From Thalassia testudinum (lineage: Eukaryota > Streptophyta > Magnoliopsida > Alismatales > Hydrocharitaceae): a stretch of DNA of 64,000 bases. Of this stretch, positions 11,319 to 23,491 are shown piece by piece (position 1 is the stretch's first letter; each line of letters begins with the position of its first letter). A program made the position numbers and the translations under genes. Below the pieces are notes generated by a model that ran no database searches, was not told the origin of the DNA, and saw only the letters and a list, made by a program, of their open reading frames with translations. The DNA is taken from contig JAZHRO010000003.1 of NCBI GenBank assembly GCA_037157565.1, positions 67,024,501-67,088,500 on the forward strand, written 5' to 3'.

Positions 11319-12953
11319 GCTGCTTATTCTGGTAATCTAAATGTCCGACATTATAGATTAGGGTTACATCCATCTAAGCAAACTTCTGGTCTACAGGTCC
11401 AACGGAAAAGAGACGATTGGACTTAGACCTGCATGACCAATGAATTTCTGAGTTCTCATCCCTTACAGATGGGACTCCACCATAATCTAGTCTGCATCTG
11501 TGGACTTTTGACTATGGGTCTAGCTGATTATCTCTTCCCCTTTGTAACCTAGACCATTCAACTGATTGATCCTGGCAATAAACTTAGTGCTTCCTAGGAG
11601 GCAACCCAGAGGTTTCAAGCTGATTGGATACACGATTACAACTCAGGTGATTTCTTTCCTTACCCTCTTACATACATTTAAATTCTAATGAGGATGTTGT
11701 TTACGATAGGCATGGAAGGGTGGTAATTCTCATGATCTGAGTACAAAAAATTGTTAGCTTGAACTAATTTTTATTTCTTTTTAGCCATAAAAAAAAATTA
11801 GGAAAAGAAAACTTATGTATTAGGAGCTTATCAACTTTATGAAATGATATGTTAAGGACCAGAATGCTTAGACTCTTCAGATCTTTGGACTTAATTAGTT
11901 TAAGTGCCCACTAAAATATGTACTTGGTCTTGAGTCCTCATTACCATAATTTATATTAATCTAGTAAATAAAATAGTGTGATAAGTATACGATTTATCAT
12001 CCCACCCTCTGATTTGGAGGGATTTTTAGTCTAGGCATCTACACACATTTTCCACTGACTCACTCATCGGCGGTTCTAACAGAAATTGGGTAGGTAATGA
12101 ACCTTCTAGGGTGGTATGCCTGGCGAATTATCGTGGGTAACAGTCTATTATCTGGTTGTCTAGAGCCCAGTCATAGGACCATTCTCTTTCACTACTGCCT
12201 TTAGGTAAATCTTAGATCAGAAAAGCCACCTACATAAAAAAAAGGTAAATAGGAAAATAGAAAAGGAGAAAAGAAATAAAGAAATAAGCCACACTACACC
12301 ACACGAGTAAGGCTGGCAAGTTGTCGTGGGTAACAACCCATTGGCTAGTTGTCCAGATCCCAGCTCATAAACCGCACAAGAATTCCAAAACACTTAAAGA
12401 AGAAGCTAGGAAGTAGCATAATCCGGGGAGATATACACTAGATTAGCTCTTGTGTTGATCCACAAAAATAAAAAGTAGGGAGAAAGCTACCGGTCAGATA
12501 AATACACCTTAGGCAACATTTTCTCTTTTGAGTCACCTAGCGGTGTAGAAACCCGAAGTCCATTTTAATTGTTGTTGACTAAGCCTATCACATTCAAAAT
12601 AAGATGCTTAGTACTTAAAGTCTTTTTCAAGTCTTGGGTGGGTTGGGTAGCCGTAAAAAGTTAGCATGAAATCCTCAATTTCAAAAATCCAAAAACATTA
12701 GAAAAGATAAAAAAGAAAATGATTATATATATATATATTTGTTTCCTTATAGAATAAGGTGAGGACTCGGGCGGCCTGCATTTTAGCAGGCAAACCGGAC
12801 ACTGTTGAGTCTCTACAAGTTAGGTTCTTAGTAGAAATTTCCTCTAGTTGATAAGCAACTTCTACTTGTGTGATCAATTCGTAATTTTAGTTGTAAATAG
12901 CATTTAGGCTAAACCTTGCTAGGGACTAGAAAGGGCTGGGCATGGGGGTAAGA
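11319..12953 (+). mobile_element. 3' part of a plus-oriented element (element 3)
   Basis: It aligns in reverse complement with the 3' untranslated regions of copies B (37730-39350) and C (43652-45240). Its CATCTGTGGAC block matches the GTCCACAGACATAG block of B. An AGGCAA-loop hairpin lies at 11594-11609, an internal PPT-like GGCATGGAAGGGTGG near 11715, two copies of the GGCTGG...GTGGGTAACA block at about 12112-12180 and 12320-12375, and a PPT (CATGGGGGTAAGA) at 12941-12953. The 5' part, including any ORF, is absent at the junction with 11318. Confidence 0.7.
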
Positions 12954-13530
12954 TGACTCCACAATTATTAGTGTTAATATTATCAATTAGAATCAATTTT
13001 GAGGGTACATGTCCATTAATGTCGTATTATAGTGGTTCTGAGGGCATTGCATGCATACTGCATTACTTTATGTTAATATTGTTTAGAATTAATGTTTAAT
13101 GACCATGCATACAAGTCCATATTGAAACAGGTCCTAGATGAGCAAGTAGGCTATACAGATGGAACTGGATCGACGAATGGTGTCCAATGGACTCAAAAAT
13201 CACCTCAATTCGACCTTCGTAGCTCCCACAACAAGTTAGAGGAAGATAAATAGCCAGGAGGCAATGCGACATCCTTGCAGGCTTCAGATGAAAAATCTGA
13301 TCATACAGATGGATCTGGAGCGATCATCGCAATCTGGCAATGTGAAAATCATATTGATCAGAGCTCTGTGGCATTCTCTACAAGAGAAAGAAGATGGACG
13401 GCCCAAATGGCACCATGTCGCACCATCTAGGCTGTCCAACACTGACACAGCACAGTGGTAGTGGCAGCAGCATGTGGAGCGAGTGCGAAGCAGCGCGAGT
13501 GAGCATGTGTGCAGCACAGTGCATGTAAGA
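12954..13530 (+). repeat. Truncated LTR (plus), left arm of a large inverted repeat
   Basis: It starts TGACTCCACAATTATTAG right after a PPT, so it is the 3' LTR of element 3. It is the near reverse complement of about 14560-15127. It stops near 13530, before any TATA box, where minus-oriented leader sequence begins. Confidence 0.75.
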
Positions 13531-13836
13531 GTGCACCTAGTCGTGGTATTTCCTTCAACAAACATAAGAGAGGGTTTTTTTAGAGCACCACCACTTAGAT
13601 CTTTTCCTTGGTTCAAAAATGGAGGGTTACCTTTGGATTGTGGGAAGACAAGATATCAAACCTTTGGGTTGATAGCCACCTTCTCTTACGCTTCCCTTGA
13701 TCCAATCCGATCTACTCTCCCTTCGTTGTTGATGTACGAGATTCCTGCAATCAAGAAGAAGAGAGAAAGGCAAGTTAGATAACTCAAGTATGAATAATTC
13801 CCAAGGAAATGAAAGCAAATAAAAGATCTGTTGCCT
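13531..13836 (-). other. Leader fragment of a minus-oriented element
   Basis: This stretch adjoins the PBS at 13837-13853. It carries the splice-acceptor-like TTGATTGCAG/GAATC (minus AG at 13745-13746) preceded by a pyrimidine run, 91 nt from the PBS. No coding potential is visible, and the element body is missing to the left. Confidence 0.6.
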
Positions 13837-13853
13837 CCCCGGCAACGATGCCA
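13837..13853 (-). promoter_or_regulatory. PBS, tRNA-Asp type
   Basis: The minus strand reads TGGCATCGTTGCCGGGG, two mismatches from the expected tRNA-Asp complement, beside the LTR starting at 13858. Confidence 0.85.
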
Positions 13854-13857
13854 AAAT

Positions 13858-15127
13858 TGACATTGACGAAATGTGTTAGGTTAAATTGTTTGTTGTAACA
13901 ATTTTTACAACATCAATTTTAATTAGAAATATCATATGTGAGTCTAAGTGTCAAATACAAGGAGGCTTGAAATCAGATCATTTTATCGCTTAAAGGTGTC
14001 ACAAAATATGTTGTTTGATTCACTTGCAAAAATAGAGAGAGAGAGAGAGATAGGGAGAGTAAGCGAGAGAGAAAAGGAGAAAGAGAGTGATAGAGTTAGA
14101 GATTTGTGATGACGATGAAATTATAGCGAGTTATGAATGAAACATTGACATGATGATAGAGGATAATATATTGTGTCGAATAGTTTTACTACTATAACGA
14201 TAGATGAAAGCTTAAAACAATAAAAATATTAAACTAAAGACACTAGCAGCTAAAGGGAGAGGCGAGGCAGCCACAATGGTGGAGGGTCTTTCGTCGGTGG
14301 CTCAGCATCTCTAGGGCCTTGCTTGGATGCTCTAAGGAGTGGTGGAGCTGCTTGGTAGAAGATGCCCAAAAGTGGAGGAGGATGGGTCCATTTATAGTGG
14401 TGGAAAAAGGCCAAAAATCATCTTTAGGTCAATAGTGACATCAGAGACATCGCTAAAAGTTTGCCTCAAACATAGCTGAAGCCCAGCTCACGTGCCTGCT
14501 AGCCCACGCGCCCCACACCACCTCGCGCGCACTGTGCCACACGCATGCACTAGCACGAACCACTTCCAACACATTCACTGCTGCATGCATGCTTACGTGC
14601 ACTACTTCACGCCCACTCCGCACATTGCTGCCGCTACATTGTGCTATGCTGGTGTTGGGCGTCATAGATGGCGCCACATGGGACTATCTTATTTCTGCTG
14701 TAGAGGATGCCACGGTGATTAGATCGAGATGATTTTCACGTTGCCAGACTACGATCATCACTCCGGATCCATCTGTATGGTAAGATTTTTCATTTGAAGC
14801 CCATAAGGATGTCGCATTGCCCCCTGGCCATTGATCTTCCTCAGACTTATTATGCGAGCTACAGAGGTCGGATCGAGGTGATTTTTGAGTCTGTTGGACT
14901 CCGTTCGTCGATTCGGATCCATCCTTACGGTCTGATTGCACATTTAAGACCTGTTTCAATATGGACTTGTAGACAAGGTCATTAAACATTGATTCTAAGC
15001 AATCTTACCATAAAGTAGTGTAGAATGTATGCAATGCCCCCAGACCAACTATAATTTGACATTAATGCACATGTGCCCTAAAAATTAACTCTAATTGATA
15101 ATATTAACACTAATAATTGTAGAGTCA
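13858..15127 (-). repeat. LTR, beta-related (minus), right arm of a large inverted repeat
   Basis: This 1270-bp LTR runs TGACATTGACG...GAGTCA. A TATA box is at 14389-14396 (minus CTATAAAT). A decayed inverted repeat (TAGTGACATC/GACATCGCTA) follows about 37 bp upstream in minus sense. The distal 570 bp pair with 12954-13530. It interrupts a plus-strand gag relic that resumes at 15128. Confidence 0.8.
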
Positions 15128-15536
15128 TCAAAGACCTATTTGGCCATCTTGGGGAACTCACAGTCTTCTTGCAGACCACTCGTTCTCACAATGTGCGAGA
15201 AGAGTTATGGCTAATGCGGTTATTCCCTTCTTTGCTCAAGGATAAGGCCGCTTATTGGTTCAGAACCATTGGTAGATCCATTATCACCTGGCCTTAGTTA
15301 AAAGTGCTTTCCTTAAGAAATTCTTTCCATTGGTCCTCGAAATTCCTTAAGAAGATCTCTTACGACCTTCCAATAAAAACCTAGTGAGACTTTTCATGAT
15401 TCTAGGGAAAGATTCCATGAACTTTTAAGAAGTTGCCTACACCATGAGGTTCCTTTATGGCATCTTGTGTAGATCTTCTATCGTGGATTATAAGATCAAC
15501 TTAGACGTTTCATCGATGCCTCGTGTGGCGTGATTG
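15128..15536 (+). pseudogene. Gag relic (Athila-like), interrupted at both ends
   Basis: Translation in changing frames gives LWLMRLFPSLLKDKAAYWF, RTIGRSIITWP, then frameshifted text matching the FFPIG...LRRSI and WQLVRIFYHGL blocks of the element Y gag, ending at the codons for DASCG. The left edge is cut by the LTR ending at 15127. The right edge is cut after TGTGGCG by the LTR that starts at 15537. Several stops and frameshifts are present, so it cannot be expressed as Gag. Confidence 0.8.
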
Positions 15537-16384
15537 CGTAGTAATCATAGGCCCTAATTCACCTGAATTAAGGTAGAACCTAGCTTAACATGGGCATTCT
15601 GCATGCATACTCATCATACTTTGCATCCAAGATGATTTATATGTTTTATACATAATAATGTGCTATCTAAGAGGTATTAATAATTTCAGGTAATTCAGGG
15701 CTACGGATGACCGATCTAACCTTATGGATCTATTTAGAATGATGAAGGGAGTCCAATGCTTCCAAGATCGCATCAATCAGTCTTCCGTAGCACACTTGGG
15801 AGTCCATAGAAGAAGTAAGAGCCAAGGGAAAAATTGAAGAATATTTGGACCTCACATGACAAATCCAACCACACGGATGGATCCAGATCGATGCTTGCAG
15901 TCCAATGGCACAAAAATCAACTCAATCGAAGGCCTACATCATTAGATACAAGGAGAAGAAGATGGATAGCCATGATGTTGCCATTTGGTGCCATCAAAGC
16001 CGCCCCTCCCCATGCTCGAGTCTCTAAAGATTATCCTTCGTGTGTTGTGGGTCATTGGATCCCCATCCAACGCTCACGAATGCGTCATGCCACCCGCCTC
16101 TAACCGCTTCATTGAGCAAGGACAAGATGTCGATCATTGGATATCCATCCAACGACTGAGAACAGTTGTGCTGAAATTTGGAAACTTGACACAAAAGCAT
16201 CCACAACACATTGGTTACCGCCTTCGCACCTAAGCAACTAGCGCGGGTTTGAGGAGTGCCCAGTGTGAAGTCAGGGATGGTGTTGAGCAAGGGTACGATT
16301 GACCGTAGGATCTTCATCGAGCAGTGGAGGTGCTAATGTGTGGCAGGTACGGGGACATCAGATGAGGACGTGCACTTTAGGATT
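15537..16384 (+). repeat. Truncated LTR, family delta-like
   Basis: It starts TGATTGCGTAGTAATCATAG and its first 150 bp align with the start of the solo LTR at 45469 (AATCATAAG..., CTTAGCATA..., TGCATGCATA...). Later text resembles beta LTR segments (ACGGATGGATCCAGATCGA). The 3' end with any TATA or PBS is missing. No gene is visible. Confidence 0.6.
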
Positions 16385-16600
16385 TGAGCGGTAGTTTATC
16401 ATCATTCTTTTGCATTAAGACAAGCCTAGCTCTTAGGATTTTGCTCCACAAATGGGTTTTTGGGCTGCATTTTGGCATAAATTAGGATAGGCATGTATTT
16501 TTCCTTTTATTGTCTTTTTGATATGTTTTTGTGAGTGTTAGGGATATGCAGATTTTCATATCCTTAGAACCCTAGCAGGAATCATATTTTCTAAGTAGGT
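16385..16600 (+). repeat. Fragment of the 5' end of a gamma LTR
   Basis: It matches the first 200 bp of the element Y LTR: AGTTTATCATCATTCTT, TGCATTAA, CCTAGCTCTTAGGATTTT, GGGTTTTTGGGCTGCATTT. It then diverges. Sequence 16601-16688 has no match I can place. Confidence 0.75.
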
Positions 16601-16688
16601 TCCACATATTTTCCTAGTAGGTTACACATCGTATTTCTAATGCCCTTGATCGAGTCAGGAATTGGAAGATTTGAGATTTAATTGATCT

Positions 16689-17600
16689 TGGATCAATCTA
16701 CTTGGATACGTCGCTTAGATACAAGGTGGCCAAGTACAATGTCCTTTGAAACCATAAAATGGCCCTTCTCCCAACTGAGGACAAGATTCACTTCTATGCA
16801 TCTCGTAAGAATCTTCCACAAATTATCCAAACAAATATCAAATGTTTCCCCAAAGACTAAAAAATCATCCATGAATACTTCCATACATTCACCTACCATC
16901 TTACTGAAAATGGCTAAGATGCAATGCTGAAAGGTCGCGGGTGCGTTGCAAAGCCCCAATGGCATTCTTCAGAAAGCAAAGGTTCCAAAGGGGCAGGTCA
17001 AAGTCATTTTCTCTTGATCTTCGTGATAAATTGCTACTTGATTATATCCAGAGTAACCATCCAAGAAGCAGAACCTATTACCATCTAATCTCTCAAGGAT
17101 CTAATCAATGAATGGCAAGGGAAAATGGTCCTTCTTTGTAACCGTGTTGAGCTTGCGATAATCGATGCAAACCCACCATGAATTCACAATTCGTGTGGGA
17201 ATGGTTTCTCCATATTCAGTCTTGATTATGGTGAACCCTGCCTTTTTAGGTACCACTTGAATTGGACTCACCCAAGGGCTATCAGATATAGGATATATAA
17301 TGTCAACATCTAGCCACTTGATTATTTCTTTCTTAACTACCTCCTTCATATTCGAATTTAAACGTCTTTGAGCTTCTCTTGAAGGTCGTGCCCCATCTTC
17401 TATATCGATACGATGAGTACAATAATTGAGGCTAATCCTGTGAGATTGTGTAAAATCCACCCAATTGCTTTCTTATGATCTCGTAAAACCTTGATCAATT
17501 TTAATTCTTGTGATTCAGATAGATTAGAATTAATGATTACAGGATATATTTGATTAGGTTCGAGATAAACATATTTAAGAGTCTCAGGAAATGGCTTCAA
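16689..17600 (-). pseudogene. Reverse transcriptase fragment of element H
   Basis: This is the N-terminal RT region. A pre-RT linker (YPVIINSNLSESQELKLIKV, near 17545) leads to SPWVSPIQVVPKK (about 17275) and VCIDYRKLNTVTKKDHFPLP (about 17165). FLDGYSGYNQ and PFGTFAF follow in the stretch 17100-16966, then MPLGLCNAPATFQ at 16965 and the catalytic EVFMDDF block (FMDD, the common plant gypsy variant of YxDD). Stops occur after FPLPFID (about 17100) and before RMPLG (about 16967). Homology ends with LGHLVSKRRIQVD at 16693, so thumb, RNase H and integrase are gone. It is inactive. Confidence 0.92.
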
Positions 17601-17726
17601 TTCTAATGTAGGAGTAGGATTAATGGTAGGATTTGGGGCGGGATTTTCAATTGCAAATAGTGATTGAAACGAGTCGTATGATTCAAATCTAGGATCGATT
17701 TTAGATTCTAATAGTGGATTTTCAAC

Positions 17727-18431
17727 TTAAGGGTATAAGATATCAAGAGGTGAGCTTTCAAGTTCTATGGAACTAGGGTCATCCTCAAAAATTGAAATAA
17801 ATCGAATTTCCTCAACCCATTTGCAATCTAATCCTCGAGAAGCTTTAAATATGTCCAATTTTATTGTCTTCTCCATAAATTTTAGCTCAATTTTTCCATA
17901 TTCACAATCTTTGTTGGCCTTCGCAGTGACCAGAAAGGGTCTCCCTAAAATAATTGCGATATCTCTAATGCATTTGGGTACTTCCATATCTAGTACAATA
18001 AAATCCACAAGAAAATAAAAGTTTCGAACTCTTACAACATTATCCTCCAATATTCCCTTAGGTGGCTTAATAGATCTATCAGCTAATTGTAAAGTCACAT
18101 TGGTAGACTTAATATTTTCTATTTGGATATGGTCTACTAAGGATGAAGGAATGAGATTAATAGAAGCTCCTAAATCTAGGAGAGCTCTATGAAAACACTG
18201 GTCCCCAATTATACATGAAATAAATGGAGAACTTGGATCTTTCTTTTTCAAAGGAAGCACAGACGAAATAATAGAGCTCACCTGCTTTGAGAGTACCACA
18301 GTGCTTCCTTTCCTCGACTTACGCTTAGGAGTACACAATTCTTTGAGAAATCTTGCATAAGCCGGAATGTGTTTGATAGCATCTAGTAGTGGGATACTAA
18401 TAAGCGAGAATTGCAGGAACAGGTGTATCAC
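17727..18431 (-). pseudogene. Aspartic protease region of element H
   Basis: The open segment is 234 codons. It starts in the conserved pre-protease linker (IPLLDAIKHIPAYARFLKEL, CTPKRKSRKG), reaches the active-site motif LLDLGASINLIP, continues with TLQLADRS and the second hydrophobic block IILGRPFL, and ends with LDIFKASRGLD. Athila-type proteases normally read D-x-GAS; here x is Leu. The enzyme would process the Gag-Pol polyprotein as a homodimer. Stops separate it from RT downstream and from gag upstream. Confidence 0.92.
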
Positions 18432-19655
18432 CTCTTACATGTGTAGAAATAGGGGCTATTCTAAATGTACTAAGTTCTTGGGATAGGTTTCGTGGATCTA
18501 CTGGATCACTAGTGGAAGTTCCACTGTGGGTTGTAACAGAGTTAATACCCACATGCGAAGAAGCTGGTGAAGAAGAAGATGCTTGATTCTAGAAAGACGG
18601 ATTAGAGAGTAAAGGATGGTCGCCTTGATTTGAAAAAGATTGCTGCTGATTTTGATACTCGTAATCTTGAGTAGCAGAAAGTGGATTCTGATTTCAATTT
18701 TGATTCAGGGGTATTTGATTAAAGAAATGGGCTTGTCCCTGATTTGGATGTTGAAATCCATGATGTGGTCTTTGCTGGATATTCCTAGGGTTTGGAACTG
18801 GCTGGGATGGAAGGGCCCTTAGCTGATGAGAATCAACTAACTACATGATTTGGCCCCTTAGATCAGCCAATTCTACCAAGCATTGTCGTTGTACTTCAAC
18901 AAGAGCCTCAACATTCTGTCACTGGCTCTCAGTCACAACTAGCAAAATCTGATCGAGCTGCAAATCTCTATTTGGCCCCGCGAAGTTCTACGAACCCACG
19001 TAAAATGGCCTCGCATTTGGTTGCTGTAATGGCAACGTAGGCGGGTTTTGTCTGGTCTGAGTCGGATATGATGTCTTTTGTGAATGGTCAGACCAAAAGA
19101 AATTGGGGTGATTATGCCATCTAGGATTATAGGTATTAGAATATGGGTTTGATCTTGGTGCATATCCCTGAATGGCATTCAAATCAGAAGGATATGGCGT
19201 ATTTTCTACAAAAATAGGGATTAGGGACAGAGGTGGGAAAGATTGCGGTATGAAGGTCCCTCCTTGGGTTAGTGAAGGAGTAGATAGAAAACCCAAGGAA
19301 GATGGATCTCTCGAATCTAAATTATTCACAAACTCTCCCCGTGGGAATTTGTGAAATAGGTAAATGCGTGGGATTCTGCGTAGCGAGAAGAGGCGTAAGA
19401 TTCTTCATCATGTTTCGGACCTCATCGAGATGCTTCGATATGATATCAACTTTGCCCAATTTTTCTACTATAATCTCTAAATCATTGGAACTGGATAGAT
19501 TCCTGATCTCGTGAATGCCCTTCTACGGGTTTTGATGCACTGTATTGGTGCCCCGCATAAATTACATCATGGATGCATTGTTGATCGAGTTTTCCACCAT
19601 CCCTTCAAACAATTTTGAGGCGGATTTTGTGTGGCGATTTAAGAAATTCCCTCCA
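18432..19655 (-). pseudogene. Gag C-terminal part of element H
   Basis: It starts beside element Y with the codons GNFLNR, SASKLFEGMVENSIN and a stop, then a coiled-coil-like segment (EIIVEKLGKVDIISKHLDEV, about 19470). Next comes the linker SNPYSNTYNPRWHNHPNFFW (about 19130) typical of Athila Gag, then Gln/Pro/Asn-rich text. Multiple frameshifts are present. It continues the gag interrupted at 30185. Confidence 0.85.
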
Positions 19656-19884
19656 TGATAAATGCCAGTTTATCACCATTCTTATGCATTAAAACAAACC
19701 TAGCTCTTAGGATTTTACTTCGCAAACGGGTTTTTGGGCTGCATTTAGGCATAAATTAGGTTAGGCATGCATTTCATTTTTATTGTCCTTTTAATGTGTT
19801 TTCGTGAGTGTTAGGGATGTATAGATACACAGATCCCTAAAACCCTAGCACTCAAGAAGGCAAATGGTGAAGGAGAAGCCCAGA

Positions 19885-20610
19885 CTAGCTGGAACTCAGC
19901 TTGATCCAACTCACCACAGCTGGAACCTAGCTTACTTGAACTAGGGTTAGCTCATCCGAGCTCCATTCAGCTAATCTCAGCTGAATGGCAGCTCAAGAGA
20001 GTTCATCTTAGCTCACCCTAGCTCAAGTCAGCTCAGATCCAGCTCAACTTAGCTGAGTCTATCTCATCTCAGCTCCCACTAGTCCATAGGGAGCTCTAGC
20101 TAGCTCAGCTGAGTTGGCAAGAGTTCACCCCAGCTCAAATCCAGCTACATCCAGCTCCACTCAACTCCAGCCAGCTGAAGAAGAACTCATCCCAGCTCAG
20201 GATGCCCAAGTCCAGCTCCCAGGGACTTAGCTTAGCTCAACTCAGTTGAGCTAAGCTACTTTAGCTACCTCAACCAGCTTGATTGTCCCCGAGAGCACCA
20301 GACCTAGCTCACCTCAGCTCATTTTGGTAGAATCTAGCTCACCTTAGCTTGTCCTAGCTACTAGCAAAGAACTAGCAAGCTAAGCTAGCTAGAGTAGCTC
20401 CATGCCAGCCTTCTCAGTAGCAGCCAGCTCCAATTTCAGCTCTAGACTTCTCCACCTCAGCTCCTCCCTCCAAACCCTAGCTCCAACACCTTATCCTCTA
20501 CTCCTCCATTAGCTAAGCTAGCTTAGCTTAGCTTAGCCTAGCTAGCAACCAGCCCCTTGGCCATCCACCACCTTCAAAGTCAACCCTAGCTAGCTCCACC
20601 AACTTAAGCC
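19885..20610. repeat. AGCT-rich low-complexity block in U3 (repeated at 28160-28885)
   Basis: Dense repeats of AGCT with variable spacers (AGCTCA, AGCTAA, AGCTCC) include the perfect 18-bp palindrome AGCTAAGCTAGCTTAGCT at 20511-20528. The same block is in the 3' LTR. It is a compositional feature of this LTR, not coding. Confidence 0.9.
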
Positions 20611-20906
20611 TACCTAAGCTAGCTACCCTACTCAAGTTAGCACCACCTCCTAGCCATCCCTTCAACCCATTATCACCACCAAAAGACACCTTAAGTTGGC
20701 ACCAAAAACTACCCCTAACCACCTTTATATTGGCGCCAACTTTCAGCCCTTAATCCACCCAACACCTACCCACATAAGCCATCCTAGCCATCCACCTACC
20801 CCTCCTTCTAGAACCCTCTTGGTGCCAACTTAGACCACCTTCAAGAACCCTTTTTGGCGCCAACATCAAGGGGTGCCAACCCCCATAACTACCCCCTTGG
20901 TGTCTC

Positions 20907-20946
20907 TTAAGGTGGCGCCAAACACCCTTGGCCATTGGAACCTTAA
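20907..20946. repeat. Inverted repeat upstream of TATA in gamma LTR
   Basis: TTAAGGT (20907-20913) pairs with ACCTTAA (20940-20946), with an inner GCCAA/TTGGC pairing. It lies 62 bp upstream of the TATA box. The 3' LTR copy keeps six of the seven outer pairs. Confidence 0.6.
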
Positions 20947-21008
20947 CCACCTCCATCATTCCATCTTGGCCCTCCATTTCAAGGGACACCTTAGCCCCCT
21001 TCCTATTC

Positions 21009-21016
21009 TATAAAAA
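21009..21016 (+). promoter_or_regulatory. LTR promoter TATA box (element Y)
   Basis: TATAAAAA within ATTCTATAAAAACCC, conserved in the 3' LTR near 29289. It is expected to drive the genomic RNA starting about 30 bp downstream. Confidence 0.75.
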
Positions 21017-21903
21017 CCCACCACCTACCACCATTTTGGGGCATCTTCCATTAGTGTATTTTGCTACCTAAACCACCTATACCTACGGCCAAGAAGAAGG
21101 AGTAGAGAAGGAGATTAAAGGGGCACATCACCAGCCCTTTTGGTGACTTCTCCCCACTCTCTTCAACTTGGGCCACGCCGAGGTGGAGGACTCTTCCACT
21201 TCAAGGAGGATGGCCAGGCAAGGGAGAAGGACCTAGGGTGGACGTCCACCCTTGGAGAGAAGCTTAGGGCATGCCCCCTTTGGGCTTGCCTTGGAGGACA
21301 TCACCTTGGCAGAGCACTGCAAGGAAGGAGTTGAAGGATTCTTTTCAAGCTTGGGAGCCACCAACCTTGGAGCAAGAAACCCTCTTCTTCACCATCTATC
21401 TAGAGGATTTGTGTTTGCTTTTATTTATTTTAATTTTTCTAGTAGTAGAAGCATTCCTCTACTAGGATTTTTTGTAAAACACTTTTCAGTAATCTAGTTG
21501 CCCTCTTTGCAATTTTCTATTTTGCATTTCTACTTGCTTTGCTTTTTAGAATTTTTCACTCCCTCTCCCTAATTATTCTAGGCCTCCACTTGCCTAGAGT
21601 GAGCTTATGGAGAGGCTCTACTTGCCACTTAGAAGTAGTAGTTAAATTTGAAGTGCAAATCATCTTCCCACCACCATTTCGCATGTTGTCTTAATCCAAA
21701 AACAAAAAAAAATGATATATTGAAAAATACCAAAAAGAAAGTTGAGATCTATTTGTAAGCAAGAGAATCACATTTGCAAACATATTTCCTCCTTGGACGA
21801 CCCAAGATACTCCTCTATCTAGGTTTATAAATTTAAGAGCGAAAGCGGATTTACACGTTACAACGACCTAATTAACAAACCGCGTATTTTCGCTATCACT
21901 TTT

Positions 21904-21921
21904 TGGCACCGTTGCCGGGGA
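21904..21921 (+). promoter_or_regulatory. PBS of element Y, tRNA-Asp
   Basis: TGGCACCGTTGCCGGGGA matches the complement of the plant tRNA-Asp 3' end with one mismatch, five bases inside the LTR end. This primer is typical of Athila-lineage elements. Confidence 0.92.
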
Positions 21922-23491
21922 GTCACAGCTTTGCATTAATTAATTTTGTCATGCTTGAATTGGATCTCATCCCCTTCTCTTTCTTTCTTTTGTGTGTGCA
22001 GGAACTACAGCGGGAAGGCGGGAATCTGGAAGCGAGAGCTTAAAGTTCCTTTTCTTCCCACAAAATTCAGGTTGGTTCCTCTTTCTGGTCACATAATTAA
22101 TTAAAACTACCAAAAACATATTAAACTTGCCTTTCAGGATCCCAAACAAATTAATTAAGTGGAGTGGTGTTCATATAAAATCCATTGTTTGCTTGAATGC
22201 TTCTTTAACACCACTCCATTGCAAGTATTGGTGTTCTATTTTTCGGGCCCAGATTTCTGTCCGGACTTGAAAAATTGATTCCTAACACCACAGGCCTCCT
22301 AAAATCATAACATTTCATATAGTGATTCCCAACTATGTTAGGAACATTTGTTCCAAATTTCAGAACAATTGGATTTATACTTAATTTTTTAAAATTCGTG
22401 GACTGCAGAGGGGTCACACCCTCTAATCTTCCTGTTTTGATATTGTCTGCAAATTTTTAGAATTTTTGTACTCATCCAATTTTTGTGAAATTTAGTTTTC
22501 TATAATCCTTGTGGAATTTTACACATTATATAAAATCATAAAAATTTTATGAGGTCGGTGGTAATACTGAAAAGTCCAAAATACCCACAGGTATCATTTC
22601 TGGACTTTGACACCAGTACAATTAAAAATTCAAAACAATTGTCAAACAAATTCCTAAAATCTTAAAAAAATCTTTTTTGGAATTCTTGTTTAATTTTATT
22701 AAAAGTAGTGGTGTTGTTTGACTTGTTTGGACCACTACTTAATTTAGAACGCCAAAAATCAATCCATTGGTAGTAATTTTCTATCTTTGGGATAATTGGC
22801 TTAGGGTTTCTCTCTTTCTTTTTAGAGACTCACATTAAAGGAAATTAACCATCACCAATATAACTTGTCTTTCCTTTGATTGTGAGATTTCAAGCTTGTT
22901 TGAAAATTTAAAGAGAAAAACCCTAAAACACATTTAATTAAATTAAATCCTAAAAGACATAAATACAAGAAAATTGTGTGACAACTTGATTTTCATTGGA
23001 CCCACTCTCCAATTCCTGCACACACACAAAAAAAAAAATCAAAATAACAGGGCAACATCCCAATAAACGCCCTCCACATTCCGTGTGCACTATAGCATCC
23101 TAGACCTAATTAAAACTTGTAGCAACTTGAACCCTAAGGCTTTATCAACTTAGGCTTGCTATTTAGGTCTTAAGTTTTCCTTAGTTAGTACCAATTCTGT
23201 CATCTACATCTGGTGTTCAGGCTGAGGGGCAATGTCAAACGACCAGGCGCGGGTTTGTATAAGCACCTAGGGTTTTCCCTGGAAAACGTTTGGGCCCAAA
23301 CCTCCCCTTAAGCAACTTGGCTAGATTTGTTGATAGAACGGGTATTCACTATTGACTACTTATTTCCTATATAGACCAAGTCTTAGGTTATTATTAGGGA
23401 GTCACATTTAAGTAGGTCTAGTTTTATTTGTTTGAATTGCACACTTTCTCTCATCTCTTTCTCTTCTCCTCCCCTCCCGTTCTTCCATTTT
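21922..23491 (+). other. Leader of element Y
   Basis: This is 1.6 kb of untranslated leader with a strong 3'-splice-site-like sequence (long pyrimidine run, then TGTGTGTGCAG, AG at 22000-22001) 80 nt past the PBS. Most of the rest is AT-rich and without coding potential. A plausible gag start, M-H-GR-W-S, follows at 23492. Confidence 0.7.

Larger units (their letters stand above)
19656..21898 (+). repeat. 5' LTR of element Y (gamma)
   Basis: The LTR is 2243 bp, TGATAAATGCC...GCTATCA. From 5' to 3' it holds a terminal inverted repeat-like hairpin, an AGCT-dense low-complexity block (19885-20610), a block with several GGCGCCAA motifs (20720-20920), an inverted repeat at 20907-20946 and a TATA box at 21009. 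The stretch after the TATA would be R and U5. Small open frames inside have no support as genes. Confidence 0.95.

Noticed and set aside
16689..17600. Intact reverse transcriptase
   Set aside because: At least two stops interrupt it and the domain ends before the thumb and RNase H, so it cannot be functional.
19885..20610. AGCT-rich block as a centromeric or satellite array
   Set aside because: Units have no fixed period and the block recurs exactly once in each LTR of element Y, so it is part of the LTR.
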